This document shows positions 36,555 through 49,006 of a DNA stretch of 64,000 nt, in pieces. Numbering within the stretch: the stretch's first letter is position 1; the number at the start of each line of letters is the position of its first letter. A model generated the notes under the pieces. It did no database searches. It was not told where the DNA came from and was given only the letters and a program-made list of their open reading frames with translations. A program made the translations under genes and the position numbers. Source of the DNA: Lates calcarifer (Eukaryota > Chordata > Actinopteri > Centropomidae). Where the stretch lies: the NCBI RefSeq assembly GCF_001640805.2, contig NC_066844.1, positions 11,406,863-11,470,862 of the forward strand, written 5' to 3'.

Positions 36555-38924
36555 TCTTGGTTTTGGAAGATATTTTGCATCTAATTACCAAAAAGTGCTA
36601 CAAACTGAAATTGGAGCCATTGGATTTTATTCCAAGCTGCACACTTGAGACTCCCTGGTGTATGTGAGTGTGAAGAAAACTCTGGAGCCTCAGCATAAGT
36701 TGAAACTGGCAACCACACATAACCACATGAGGCCCAGAGAGAAACTAAACAAAAAGCAGTGGAACAGTAACATTTTATCTGAACCCTTGCTGGGCTAATG
36801 TGATGGTTGTTAGGTAGCTGATGAGCAGTTTGAGACATTGCCTTCCAAAAAGCATATTTGAAGATGGCAATATCAGAGAGAAGCTTACCTCAGGAAGAAG
36901 TCTGAAAGTTCGAAACACTGTTACATTTTCTTTGATCTTAAAAGTTTCACTGCATTTAACTTTTAGCCATTCCCAATCTGATCCAGGGACAGAAAAAGAT
37001 AGCAAACATAAAGCTGTTCTTCCCATACATCATGCTGTTAGTCCTGTTAATAGAACATGTTTCCTTCCCACTACAGCAGGATCTGATTATTGGAAAAATA
37101 CAGTGGTTTGTATTTCCTTGAGAAACCCAGCTGAGGCAACAAACCTCCACCCAGCAGCCACACTGTTCTGCTGATTCAGTTGGCAGAACAGATCCCATTA
37201 TCTTGTTTATCCTCATGGAAATTTAATCAGTTTACCATGTGACCTACATTTTCTCTACAGATTCAGGTCTCAGGCAGGCATCTGAGGAAAAGCAGCTCAT
37301 TGGTGAGTTTAGAGGGAGTCAGAAATTTGCATGATATGATCAAGATAAGAGTTTGATGCCTTGTTTCCTCTGAATCTGAGGCTTTAAGCTTTAAAGGCGT
37401 GACTGAGAAAATGCAAGAGTGAGGATGACAAATTGGTGGCATTATCTGAGGGTGGCACCTCAACCCTGGCCTGCTCTCGTCAGAGTTCATTAAAGACTTC
37501 ACTTTCCTGCACTATATAGTATTTACTGCTAGATATGGGGTGTGTTCCCTGCTTACCTGCTGTGCCTGCTGTGTTAAGAATAAGGCCGTCTCCCTACAGA
37601 GATGGCAGTGAGTGAAGAACAGCTAGTGCTGGTCTTATCATCACCTCTACAGTCTGAGTTCAGAAAACCAATAAAGATGGCCCATGGCATCCCTGCACAA
37701 CCCTGACAACTCCCATAAGCCCACTGCCACCTGGGGGAAACCCATTCATGTAATTGCAGCTATTGTAAGGCCACGAGGAGCCAGCTGAGGTCTGAGCAGG
37801 CATGATGAGTGGGAAGAGGAGGAGGTCCTGTACATTATGTCCTCATGTAGCTTACATTTGACATCGATTGATGGCTATCTGTCTCAACTTTAGCCCCAGC
37901 TCAGGCTCTGCCTGGAGGATGGAGCTGTTTTCCTGAAAGCCTCTCTGACTAAAGACAGAAGCTTACGCCAAAGCTCTAAGTGAGTTCTCTTTAGCCTGGC
38001 TTTACACTTAAGGAACTTGTCACTTGGATTCTCCACAAAGTATTAAACTATGCTAATACTTTTTTTTCTTTGTCATTTCACTTTATTGCGCATAACATTT
38101 TTATGGATTAAAATGTTACAGTTTCTTAAATCTGTAGTTTTATTGTGTTAATATCAATATCTGGGCTAAATTTCACATGGATAGCCGCTTTGGAAATATA
38201 TTTAATGAGAAAAATGCTTGTGTGTTGAATACTTATTTCCCCCACTGTATGTCAATATTAACTTATTACACTGTCTTACACTATAATCACTGACTTAAAA
38301 TTCTGTAAACTTTTTAAAACTTTTATATTCATTCACTTTTGCCCCTTATGGCAAAAATTTGATAAACTGAAAGCAAAGTGTTTAATAAGTTATTTTTAAC
38401 TTCAGTTCTGTCTTAGTGAATATCATGACGTTAAATTAGATAGCAAATAAAAAACAATGAGAAACTACTTTCAATCACAAACATTAAACTGCATTTTTTG
38501 AAAACAGATCATAATTGATAAATGTTTTAATCTGTCATCAAAGGTCTTTTAACATTATGACTTTTTTTGTTTAATTGTGTAAATCATTTGGGCTCATTCT
38601 GAACTTTCAAAAGGAACATTGCAATCATAGACTGCACTGGTGGAATGTGTGTACAATTAACTGATTAGTCAGTAGACAGAAAATGGATGGTTTAAGTCAG
38701 GCATCAAACTAACCCTATTAAACTCTTATTCCCCTTACAGCTTTAATGTTTCTGTCATACCCATTTCATGCTGCTATACTATTTTGAAAAGGCTCAGCTT
38801 TGTGTTCATGAAAAACAGTTTCAAGTTTCCATTCAGGCCACTCTGCCTACTTTACTCTTACTTTACTCCATAAAGGATAAAATAATCCAAGAATACAAAG
38901 CCATGAACTAAAGGGATGATGGGA
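36555..38924. other. Unique non-coding sequence
   Basis: No gene is recognised. A short splice-flanked stretch at 37261-37302 is listed separately. ORFs at 36821-37174 (+) and 36956-37216 (-) oppose each other and have no domains. Confidence 0.4.
37261..37302 (+). other. Candidate small exon (42 bp)
   Basis: The segment is preceded by a strong acceptor (ATTTTCTCTACAG) and followed by the donor GTGAGTTTAG. It is divisible by three and open in phase 0, reading IQVSGRHLRKSSSL. I do not recognise the peptide. Such acceptor/donor pairs arise by chance in long non-coding DNA, so confidence is low. Confidence 0.15.
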
Positions 38925-39208
38925 GCGGCTGTGGCTCAGGAGGTAGAGCAGTCGCCCCCCCAATCATAAGGTCGGTGGTTCGATTCCCGGTTCCTCCAGT
39001 CCGCATGCCGAATCCCTGGGCAAGATACTGAACCCCAATTTGTCATTGGTGTGTGAATGTGTGTGTATATGTTAGAGACAGCACTTAACATGTACAGATC
39101 AAGTGCTGTATGAATGTGTGCGTGAATGGGTGAATGTGACCTGTAGTGTGAAGCGCTTTGAGTGGTTGAAAAGACTAGAAAAGCACCATATAAGTACAGT
39201 CCATTTGA
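38925..39208 (+). mobile_element. tRNA-derived SINE, near full length (about 284 bp)
   Basis: The tRNA-like head GCGGCTGTGGCTCAGGAGG contains the pol III A-box region (38932-38943). The B-box GGTTCGATTCC is intact at 38977-38987. The body runs GGGCAAGATACTGAACCCC, GTGAAGCGCTTTGAGTGG and AAGCACCATATAAGTACAG. This is a common percomorph SINE. A C-run replaces the usual spacer near 38954-38961. Internal pol III promoter elements look intact. The opposing ORFs spanning 39099-39342 include its 3' part and are not genes. Confidence 0.88.
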
Positions 39209-40097
39209 TGGTAAACAGAAAACATACCACTGATGGAAAGAGAATGAATTCCCTGAGACTTTTAATCAGCAACTGGTTGACAGTCAACATATTATATTTC
39301 AACCATGTAAACAGTGTTAACATCTGTGGTAGTCCTCAGTAAGTCAGTCACAGGGAGTGCAGCTTTCTCTCAGATACTCCTTATCTCCATCGACTACTGC
39401 AGCCTCCTAGTCATCTGAGGATTAATCTGCTCTGAGGACATTAGTAAAGCTGTAGAGCTGTGCTCCCTCTAGTGGATTCCTGCCCTTAAGGCTGACAGTG
39501 GTGTAAACACATCAGCAGAGGTGTGGTATGACTTTTGTACTGTCCCTTATTGACATTGCAATTAATAGTGTAAATCTTATTCTTAAATTATTTCACTGAA
39601 CACACACAAAGCTGTTATTTTCAATCATCAAGGCATTCACACATCCTTTATTTGTGCTTTTCAGTAAAGAGAATTGTGAAATGTATTCATTATGCACTAG
39701 AGTGGCATGATATATATTTTATTGAATTAATTATTACTGATACATTACAATAGAGCTAGAATTTGACTTCTCACTCTTGTGTAAGTAAATCTAAAGCTAA
39801 CTAAAGCTGTTGTGCATATTTTTCTATTACAACAGAGTATGAAACCAGTTTAGAACCAGTTTAGAAGCTTAGATGGGAAACCCCATCTAAGCCTCAAGCC
39901 TCTGTGTTTTCTATGGCATCTGCTGACTGACAGCTGAGAGCCGGTGTTGAAAGGAGAGCTGCTGTCAGCTTCTGTAGTGCACTTCTTCTTTGTGTAGATA
40001 ATGAACATTGATCCAAAGTATTTTTCTCATTTTCAGCAAGTCCTTATAGCATTAGTTAAATCTCAGTGGCTACCATTTGCTATGTGTTCCTTTACAG

Positions 40098-40124
40098 CAA
40101 CAGTTGGAACAACTCATAATGCCA
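40098..40124 (+). other. Candidate 27-bp microexon
   Basis: The acceptor TGTGTTCCTTTACAG and donor GTGAGTTTG flank 27 bp that read QQLEQLIMP in phase 0. There is no homology evidence, and the length makes chance occurrence likely. Confidence 0.1.
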
Positions 40125-41038
40125 GTGAGTTTGCATTCCATTCAGATAGTAGAAGCTAGTATACCTAGTTTGCTACCATCAGCACTGTTAAGCTGATATG
40201 TTTACTGTTGTAGTTTCCATGCTTTGCATGTGAAATCATGATTAAACAAGTAAAAAGTAAGTACAGCTGTTAGATAAATGTAATGGAATATACAACAGAG
40301 AATGACAGAGTATGACAGATTTTGTTCTTAACAGAGATACAGTACAGTAGCCTCCCAGAGTTTTTTGTTTTTCTCTGTGTTTTTGTTGCCTCAGGCACCT
40401 AGAACTGGAGCTTACTGGTCTGATCCTATCTTTGAAGTACTTTTGAGTGGCAAGTGTGTTACGTGACACCACAAACGAGATGAAAGGGGAGACAAAATGT
40501 CAGTGGAGCCACACTGTTCAACCTCTCATCTGTTGACTGTACGTACACAGCATGCCGTTATAATAGCACACTTCAAAACAAATAAAGAGCATCAAATTGT
40601 GACTGGATGAAGAAATGAAGAAGGCTAACAAATCATTAAATAGGCCTGGTTTATCACAGTAATAATGATGCTGATAAGAGGCATATTTTTCCTAACATGG
40701 ATTGCTTTGAAATAGTATAAATGAGAAAACACAAACAGGTTAAAGGAACAGTGAGATGCAATCTCCATCACACTGCTCTTCAGTCAGTCATGTGTCTGAC
40801 TGGAATCACCATACAACTAAGACCATAGAAAAGTGCAGAGCTAGGAGGTTGCGTAACATATTTTTTAGTAAAGTCAAAATCCTCTCAGGTCATACAGAAC
40901 AGACTAAATAACAGTGAATACACTTCTAACACACACACAAACAAACACACAAACAGGTATTAGGTCACAAAAATAAACACAAATATATAAGTCAATTCCA
41001 AAACACAGGTGACCTAGACCCACAACTCAGTAGTGTAC

Positions 41039-41112
41039 CTGAAAGCCTCCTGTGTAGAGACACATCGGAGATACTGCTTCTGCTTGCTAATGTGCTGCTC
41101 ATGCTGCTCCTT
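41039..41112 (-). other. Candidate 74-bp exon, minus strand
   Basis: On the minus strand TTGTGTCTACACAG precedes and GTACAC follows a 74-bp stretch. Two frames are open: one gives KEQHEQHISKQKQYL and the other SSMSSTLASRSSISDVSL. The serine-rich frame has the look of a disordered signalling-protein segment. Neither is recognised. The ends (TGTGTAGA and TGTGTAGAC on the plus strand) are similar to each other, which may be coincidence. Confidence 0.15.
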
Positions 41113-42336
41113 CTGTGTAGACACAATGTTAGGCTCAAATACAGTTCAAGAACAGACATGGATGCAGACAGTGGACATGTACGTGGTTCCTGTTCATGCT
41201 GTTTAGCTGCACATGGTCAAGAAACCAGAGAAAAAACTATAAATTGCACTTCATGAACAGCACTGAGTGCTTTGTGAACTTTCTTTGCCAGGTATTCCAA
41301 AAGAGACGCAGTTTTGAGAAGACTACTCTGCTCTGCATTGCCCTTTGGGAAAAATGCTGATTTGCAACCAATAAAAAGATAAGGACTATTTTTCTCATGA
41401 TCTTTTCATTGTTTTCTTGTGGGTTTGTCAGCTACAGCTCATCATATTAGAATTCACAACAGCCCTACAGCTACTGAGCAGCAGTGAGACCGCTTTTTCT
41501 ATAATCCTCCACATATTTGTGGATGTAAGGATATGATAGGACCCAAGTGCCTGTGGCAAATGTGCGTACACAAGTGTGATTCTCATTTTTTTATGCTGCA
41601 AATTTCTTGAGTTTGATAAAGAACTGAATCACTTTTAATCTCCAAGACATTCTGGTTGCTCAGCAAGCAGAACCATATATTATCCATTGTAAACTTCATC
41701 TCATGTCTATAATATTGTTTTTGCCTTTCTTTATTGCATATAATATTTTTGAATTCACGGTCTAGTTTGAGGTTACCATGGGACTGGAACATCATGCAGA
41801 GCAGAGTTTAAACTCATACAGCAATCATATTCACATCAATGCACTTTTGATTTTCTTGGGATCACAGACTTGCACAGCTGTAGCCACACTGAGCAGCCAA
41901 CTTGGAAGTCCCAGATGTCAGGTTTTCCCAACCAGCACCTGAGAGCAGCATAACAGCCAAAAGTAATCATCAGATAGAAGAAAATGCAGATCTTAATTAA
42001 CTGCAAAATCTAATCAAGCAGAAGGCAAATCTTTCAGCCAAATATCACCCAAATCTGTTTATAACCTTTGGAGATAAAACAAACACACAGGCAAATATGA
42101 GAATCTCCAATAACAATATGTATTTAAAAAGTAATTTGGTAACGGTAAGAAAATGGTAATTAAATATATTATCAATGGTGCTATTCCATTGAATGTGATG
42201 GTTGTGTAGTGTCTGTTCTTGTGATGTAATATACATTACATGACAACACAATTAATCTAACTGCACTGGACTGTTGTATTTCTGCATGAATAGTAAAGCA
42301 TAAATACATAGCCAGTCTTCACCTCACTGAAGCATA

Positions 42337-42441
42337 CACTGATCAGCCACCCCTCCATGGCACTAACACTTTCCACATTTTAAAGACTTATTTTGTTTTA
42401 CATCATACAAAGTTTTGTTTAACTATCTGGTAGTAATAATC
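42337..42441. mobile_element. Tc1-like left terminus fragment
   Basis: After TA (42335-42336) the sequence CACTGATCAGCCAC matches the terminus of the Tc1-like element at 28005. The match is lost within about 40 bp. No matching right terminus was found nearby. Confidence 0.55.
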
Positions 42442-42605
42442 AAGCTTCCCCTTACCTCCCCATAGCCGTATTTATGTGCCATCACCAATGCTGAGGTGAT
42501 ATCGTCAAATTGCTTGCTTTATCTGACTGACAATAATTGACAAATATTTAATTGACAATGACAGAAAATAGAGAAGGAGGTGCATATTTGAGAAAACAAA
42601 ATTGA
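42442..42605. repeat. Direct duplication, copy 1 (about 165 bp)
   Basis: AAGCTTCCCCTTACCTCCCC through GCATATTTGAGAAAACA is repeated with divergence at 42881-43050. The unit belongs to a dispersed fish repeat (CTTGTTTTGTCTGxCCAxCAAT-like core). Confidence 0.8.
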
Positions 42606-42629
42606 TGAGCACGACAAAGAGCCCAAGGT

Positions 42630-42885
42630 TTTGACCTGGTCTCCAAAATCTCCAAATCCCAATCTAATCCAGCATCTTTGGGATCTGCCTAATATTGTGT
42701 AGGTCCCCCTCATGCTGACAGAACAGCTCTGACCTGTTGGGGCATGGAGATGGGTACTATCCTGTGGTTTTTGGTGCTGGGAGATTGGCAAGGGATCCTT
42801 TAGGTCCTGTGGATTGTGGGGTGGGGCCTCCAAGGATCTGGCTTTTTCCAGTGCATACAACAGATGCTGGATCAGAGATAAGCTT
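42630..42885. pseudogene. Rearranged Tc1-like transposase fragments in opposite orientations
   Basis: On the plus strand, 42632-42685 encodes a decayed WSPKSPNPNLIQHLWD. This corresponds to the PPxSPDLNPIEHLWD segment of Tc1-like transposases, with the key aspartate changed to asparagine and the glutamate to glutamine. From about 42688 the homology switches to the minus strand: TGTGTAGGTCCCCCTCATGC through GGGGTGGGGCCTCC matches the 28060-28200 region of the other relic and encodes the transposase C-terminus backwards. The two parts therefore lie head to head, indicating an inversion or palindromic rearrangement. The 150-codon minus ORF at 42519-42971 runs across the junction and is not a gene. 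Confidence 0.72.
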
Positions 42886-43050
42886 CCCTTTATCTCCCCA
42901 TAGCTGTATTTATATGTCATCAGCAATACTGACATGACATCTTCAAACTGCTTGTTTTGTCTGGCCAGCAATCAACAAATTCAAACATATTTAATTTGCA
43001 ATGATAGTGAATAGAAAAAGCAGGTAAATCTGCATATTTGAGAAGACAAG
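42881..43050. repeat. Direct duplication, copy 2
   Basis: AAGCTTCCCTTTATCTCCCC through GCATATTTGAGAAGACA matches 42442-42605 in the same orientation. It continues into TTTTTTGACAAATAAATATT and TAATCAG-rich sequence. Confidence 0.8.
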
Positions 43051-44466
43051 ATCAGATCAGTTTTTTGACAAATAAATATTAATCAGTTGTTTGACTAATC
43101 AGTTAATAAGTCAATTGCCTCAGTACTATGTAAAAATGAATGCAATTTAAGTGTTATGACAGCATCAGGAACCAGTGTTTGTCTGTCAAAAGAACAAAGT
43201 TATGATACTTTATCATGCTATCTGTCATTTGATCAGACAGCCTGCTCTGTGAATGACAGTGAACTGGAATGAATTGCAAAGCCCATAACATTGTCTCATG
43301 CATGTATAACTAATAAATGACAGCTCTAGCTTGACTGCTCAAGCAACAGAGACTACATCACTACAGAGATGTGTGTACAGCTACAGCTATTGTATTTAGT
43401 ACGGTGGGGCTAACTGCCTCCATTTGCCACCCATGAAGATTTATGGAAAAGCCAAACAAGACAAACAGTGGTGGAAGAAGAGTGAATAAAACGCCTGATC
43501 TATTTATGGCATATGACAACGCTTATATGAGGTTACTCTTAATTAGCTGAAGTGTCTCTAGTCTTACGAACCATCTGACAATTTCCAGCTGTAATTACTA
43601 CTCCCTACTAAAAACAGCTATGACCCAATGTGCAGCAGAGCTCTTATAACACTGTAGCCAACAACAACAGCAACACTGCTGCATACTAAATACACATAAA
43701 TCTCCCACCACAACACACTGAAGCTAAAAACTGGGGCTAATTTGAGTTGTAAAACAACAGTGAGGATAGGACCTGGAAAAGAACAGTGTTTGAGATTACA
43801 TCAACACTAAGTTCATGATTTTTCTCAACAGTTTAAAGCACTGTACAAAGGGTGTTTGACACCGTCACAGTCATCTTTCAAGATGTAAAGGTGCACAGTG
43901 AGTAAGGCATTAAACTTTAACTACGGAGGGCTCCTAAATATTTTAGAGGCCCATTCATTATAGACAAGTGGGCAGACATCTATGGATAGATTTACCTTTG
44001 TGATAACATCAGATGGGGAACAATGTTGATAACCAAAGGTCCTGTGGTATGCTATAGGGAAACATGATGACAAAGATGTTTTGTAGCCCAATCAATCAAT
44101 CTAGAACACAGTGGCGCAGCTCTAGCTGCTGTATTTGATATAACTGTCATTAAGAGGGATGTATGTGGCCTTATTAAGCTACTTTATACACACACATAGT
44201 TAAGACAGACAGTAAGATGAATGAGAGTGCCTACATCCCGACCATTCACTGTCTGACAGCATAGTTTCTCATTAATTAACAGCCATTTGCATCTAACTGT
44301 TAAGCACTTCTCTGAAGAGTCCATACACATCAATTACTTAATTGCTTTGTTTGGAAACATATCACACTGTTATTACTGCTTGGCTCTGATTGAGTGCAAA
44401 GATGAACGTGAAATAAACATGTAAGTGCACCACAACACCACACACCACAAAATTAAAGAAGTTTAG
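43051..44466. other. Unique non-coding sequence with enhancer-like 3' part
   Basis: Nothing coding is seen. 44256-44400 is dense in homeodomain/POU-type words and is listed separately. Confidence 0.4.
44256..44400. promoter_or_regulatory. Possible conserved non-coding element
   Basis: The stretch contains CATTAATTAACAG, the octamer-like CATTTGCATC (44284-44293), and the palindromic homeodomain pair CAATTACTTAATTG (44331-44344). It lacks simple repeats and any reading frame. Conservation is not testable from this window. Confidence 0.25.
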
Positions 44467-44780
44467 TAAAGTTGCACTTATTCATATTTTTATATTAACA
44501 ACAGATCAAATAACTATGATTCATTTGAAAAGATTTGGTCATAATGACAAAACAACAACAAAACCAAATGAAAAAAAAAACATTTTTTTTTTCACTGAAT
44601 TTTTGCCAGCCAGCCAAGAGTCAAATATTTTGGTGGAGTTGGTGCAGACCAAAAACAGAACTGAAAGGAGAGTAAATATTGGACATATTGTTTGTGTGGC
44701 CAGAAACATGACTGAAAATGAATGCTGATGTTGCTCTGTGCCTGGCCACAGTAGCAATTACAAAACAATGGCAAATGCTT
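44467..44780 (+). repeat. Dispersed repeat family R1, copy 2
   Basis: The copy starts TAAAGTTGCACTTATTCATATTTTTATATTAACAACAG, as in copies 1 and 3. It contains GTTGGTGCAGACCAAAAACAG and AAATGAATGCTGATGTTGCTCT. All four ORFs reported over this stretch, including opposing ones, fall inside the repeat and are not genes. Confidence 0.65.
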
Positions 44781-47514
44781 AAACATTGCAGTAGTCCAAA
44801 TACAGAAGACAGCAAAGTGACTCAGCAATATCTGTCTAAATTATTTGTCATACCAGACAAAGAAAAGGAGAAAAATCCCAGAGTGTATTAAGATGACAAA
44901 ATATACATTGTATTTTTGAGAAATTCAACTCTTCATTTGAAAGAGAAAGAATGTATTATTCATATCTTCCTCCTTCAAAAGTATGTGCTGTTCATCACAC
45001 CGTCCAATGTTAATGTTGACCAAGTCTGGGGGTCTTCCCACTCCCTGCTGAGTGTGTGGCCCTTCCTGGCTCCTGCTGAATCACCAAAAGGTCTTGTCTT
45101 GTCAGACAAGCCCCTATATGCCTTGTATCCACAGTACCGTATAACTGCCCCCCTGCCCTTCACTGTGGGTCAGTTTGCTGTCTCAGACATGCTCTGTGTG
45201 TCAGCAGACTCACCGTATTATAGAATACCAATAAATTACCATCACTACAGAAAACCTTGAATTAAGGACTTGAGAGTTTTCTTCAACAAACCCAAGCCAG
45301 TATATGGACAATCACTGAGCTTGTCAGTAGAGAAGAGAATTCCCCAGTCTGATTTCCACACTTCCTTGTGTCACTAAATTGGATTAGTTCTGGACTGCTC
45401 TGCCTAACAACTGCAAAATGGATGAGAAGCTGATTACAGCCACTCAAAGCTTCCCTAATTCTACAAAAACTTGTATTTAAAAGATTGGACGAACCCTGTC
45501 CAGTGTCTCAAAAACAAGGCTGGAACCACGGCTGACATTTTTAATTAATTCTGAGGTCAGTTTTCAGTCAAGGATATCTGTCAGGGGTGCTGGTTTAAAA
45601 TCATGTATACATAAATCTTCATGGCATGATGATTTCACCATTAGTTAGAAAAGAGCCATCAGCTTTGTATCAACAGACCCTCCAGCGACCTTGAGCTTGG
45701 GTGGGTCACATGATCAGCCATTGCAGTTGAGCCCTGGCTCTGAGCAGGCCCTGGATTTGCAGCTGTGCCCTGACCAAACGAGGGGAGGGGCTGTTTAGTA
45801 ATGTGATGTAAACCCTGCTTAGTGCAGTCAAGCCTTGGGTGGCACAGATGGAGGCTCCTTCTTTCTTATGCAATCCAATATTAGCGAAGCAGAAAATATG
45901 ACTTCTATGTGACTCCCTGGATGTCAGATAAAATAAAGAGCCTAACGAACATTCTGGGACGAATAGATGAGCTTTGAAGACAGACAGGCAGAGGGATTAA
46001 CAATAGGTCAATATGCCCCACCCCCAATACCTGCTGCCTAGTACTGCTGAGACTGATTTGGCACATTTTAATGAGCAGCACAACACAGTCATTTTAAATG
46101 ATATGCAACATATCATATAGCCTGATGCATGAAACCACATCATTAATTCTCTAGTGTAGTGAGTGTCAAGTCTATCTTGAATGCATGAATAATTCCAGAT
46201 TTTTTTTCCCAAATTTCTCATTAATATTCTCATTCATATTCACTTTTATAAATATCAGCATAGCCAGTGAAGCATTGGTTATTAATCCATTATGTCAGTT
46301 GTTATACTGCAGGAAATTCTGCATGTTTCCTGTAAAATATATAAATATTCTATAAATGCACAGATTTAGCTTATGTCTTTGTCTCTCACTGCTATCTGGT
46401 ACAATCATGTAATTCTAGCTTTCAAAAATGTGATTGTCTTTCTGTTTATTTAGAGGAAACCAACCATAAAGTGGCTATGTGTGCGCAACTAGCATACAAT
46501 GACAAACCAAAACTGAAGATTCCAAATTCCAAAACAGGGGGATTAAACAGGCTGAGGGAAGAGGACACACTGGTGAGAGGCTTTGAATAATAATAACATT
46601 CTAGGAAGGGGTGAAAAAAGCCAGCCTTCTTGAGACCCCTTTCTAAAAATAGCTCCACTGGTGTGACATCATCAGTGCTACGCAAATACGATCCACCTTT
46701 ACTTCTATCATTGCAGCAGAAAAGATTGTGTGCAGTGTATTTTAGCATATGGTTACATCAGTGATTGTCTGGGCTGCCAACATGTACACACACAAAAATA
46801 CATGCACTCACAACAAGCTACATTGTTTCCTTATACAATATCTTCACTTCACTTTCACTCCATAAATGAAGGGCAATCAAGAAAATAAAACTAAAATAAA
46901 TCAATATTTGATTCCTGGCATTCTAAAAAAAAAGCACCAGCACTCTCTTTTCTACATCCCCAAACATTTTCCACAGATTACAGTAAGTTTTCTGAGAAAG
47001 TCTAGCTTCAGATTTCCTTAACTACAACCTCATCCCCCAGCACGCAGATATTTACACAAGTACTCACAAGTGATGGTGGCGTCTGTGAGTCATGGCAGAG
47101 CTGGAAACCTCTGTGTCTGGTCTGGGGGAACAGGAGAGCAGAAAGCTGAGGCACACGCTGACTAGCATAGAGTTAAAGCTCCCTCGATCACCCACTAACT
47201 CACATACACACACATACATACACCCTGACTTGGCGTGCTGCTCATTCAAGCTTTGTCACAGTAGGGATGATGGCTCACATACAGCAGGCCCATGATGTAA
47301 CCAGCACTGCACATCTCATTAGCAGAAGCAAGAGCACACACTCTCTACTGCATTTAACCTACTTAATCAATATACATGTACAAAGACTAGTACTGTATGT
47401 CCATACCTTAAGTCCACTTAATCCTATCTGTGTGGTAAATTTCTATTGGTGCTTCAACAGCAAAGACTCATATTTTTATGTTCATTAGTTTTTGAATAAA
47501 AAATTGATTATCCA
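44781..47514. other. Unique non-coding sequence
   Basis: No gene, RNA or repeat family is recognised. A 114-codon ORF at 44916-45260 (+) has no domain and is opposed by a minus ORF. A strong but isolated acceptor/donor arrangement at 46961-46985 would enclose only 6 bp. Confidence 0.4.
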
Positions 47515-47586
<72 letters not shown>

Positions 47587-47589
47587 TGT

Positions 47590-47620
<31 letters not shown>

Positions 47621-47624
47621 TGAC

Positions 47625-47695
<71 letters not shown>
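47515..47695. repeat. Five-part compound microsatellite (TATC)n(TA)n(TG)n(TA)n(GA)n
   Basis: TATC units (47515-47552) pass into TA, then a TG run interrupted by AGAGAGTGAC, then a second TA block, then GA to 47695. The 72-codon minus ORF here is encoded by the repeat. Confidence 0.97.
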
Positions 47696-48897
47696 GCTGT
47701 TATGTGAAGCTTTAATTTGTAAAAATAAAATGGTACTGGTTTTATAGCATTGTTTTTTTTTCATTAATCAAATCCTAAAAGAAATCCAATTTTAAAGATA
47801 CTATGTAATCATACTTACATTTCTTATTATGTTCTATGGCTGTAAATGCATCAAACAATACTTATTTTTTAAAAGCATCACTCAGTGTCACTCCTACACC
47901 ATCAACTGTATGTCTTCTCTCACGACTGTATGTATTTGCACAATGAGTGTGTTGACAAAGCAAGAATTATATCACTGTAAAGGGACCTACATAATATACT
48001 ATGCAATGGATCACTGTACTGCTGTACTGAGAGGGGGAAAGGGGATTGGCTGCCTGGTCTCCATGGAAACCACTGGCTATGTTGAGGGCAGGTCCACAGA
48101 GGGAAAACATTAGGAAATCAAATCCTTTCTGCATCTGTTATCCAGAGCTGGTGAATCCTCTGCAGCTAATGGATCACTGTACAAATGACTGGGCATGTAC
48201 AGGCCTCAATCACAGGAAACCCTGTCTCCTAAAAGTTTCTAAAATTTCTCCATGATTACATTTGTTTGTAACATATCACATATCACGTTTGAAATCAATG
48301 TTATCTTTGTCATTTGTTTACTTGCTTTCCTACAACATGCTCAACCCAGCACGGGGCAGTTATAGATAGACTATTAATTCAAACAGTCTTGCTACAGTCT
48401 ACTCTTTAATATATGATTTAGAGCAGTTGGTGACAGGCCTATGCATTTCCGTTTGCCTAGTGAACTGCGATCATTAACAAACCTGCATATGTTTTCTCCC
48501 CACGTTACTCATTTTCCGAATGGAATAGTTCACAATTCCTGTGTAGCCTATCTTGCATCTTCACTGACATATTTCAAATTTTCTGGCCACACTAGATGTT
48601 TAACCTCTAATGTTGTGATACACACTGCACACTAATAAGTCCTAGTAGTTGTGTTTAGAATTCCCAAGCGACATCACACATGGGGAACACTTACTCATCA
48701 TCGTAAAACACCAAGTCAGTTCAACTTCAGTGATATCAATCTGTCTATATAGGAAGCACAGGTGATTGTGAATCAATTTCCCCTGCTTTGGTGCAAATGA
48801 GAGTGAAAACAGGTGCAATGGAGAGGCAAAAGCAAGATAACCCCCAAAAAGGGTATAGTTTTGCATGTGGTGCCCACATACTAATGCCTACAATAAG
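47696..48897. other. Unique non-coding sequence
   Basis: The word AATGGATCACTGTAC occurs twice (48005-48019 and 48168-48182). No gene is recognised. Confidence 0.45.
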
Positions 48898-49006
48898 ACT
48901 TATCCTGGCAACACACTCAAGTCTATCACAGGGCTGACACATAGAGACACTCACATTCATGCCTGTGCAATTTAGTCACTAATTAACCCTACCTGTGTGT
49001 CTTTAG

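Larger units (their letters stand above)
39209..42336. other. Unique non-coding sequence
   Basis: No gene is recognised. Candidate mini-exons at 40098-40124 (+) and 41039-41112 (-) are listed separately. The duplicated phrase GAAACCAGTTTAGAACCAGTTTAGAAGC is a 13-bp tandem duplication near 39840-39868. Confidence 0.4.

Noticed and set aside
36824..36960. Minus-strand exon ending CTGAG-GTAAGC (36886-36895)
   Set aside because: The donor is good but the upstream acceptor lacks a pyrimidine tract.
37557..37568. 12-bp minus-strand microexon (QAQQ) between ACACAG and GTAAGC
   Set aside because: NAGNAG-like and very short; no independent support.
38925..39000. Functional tRNA gene
   Set aside because: The A/B-box sequence belongs to a SINE head with a long SINE body; no cloverleaf with a proper anticodon arm could be drawn.
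42519..42971. 150-codon minus ORF
   Set aside because: It crosses two copies of a direct repeat and a reversed Tc1 fragment, so it is an artefact of repeats.
44516..44828. Cluster of ORFs on both strands
   Set aside because: All lie in dispersed repeat R1 copy 2 and overlap each other on opposite strands.
46961..46985. 6-bp microexon between TTTTCCACAG and GTAAGT
   Set aside because: Too short to support from sequence alone; such pairs arise by chance.
47546..47764. ORF rich in IYIYIY and THTHTH
   Set aside because: Translation of the compound microsatellite.
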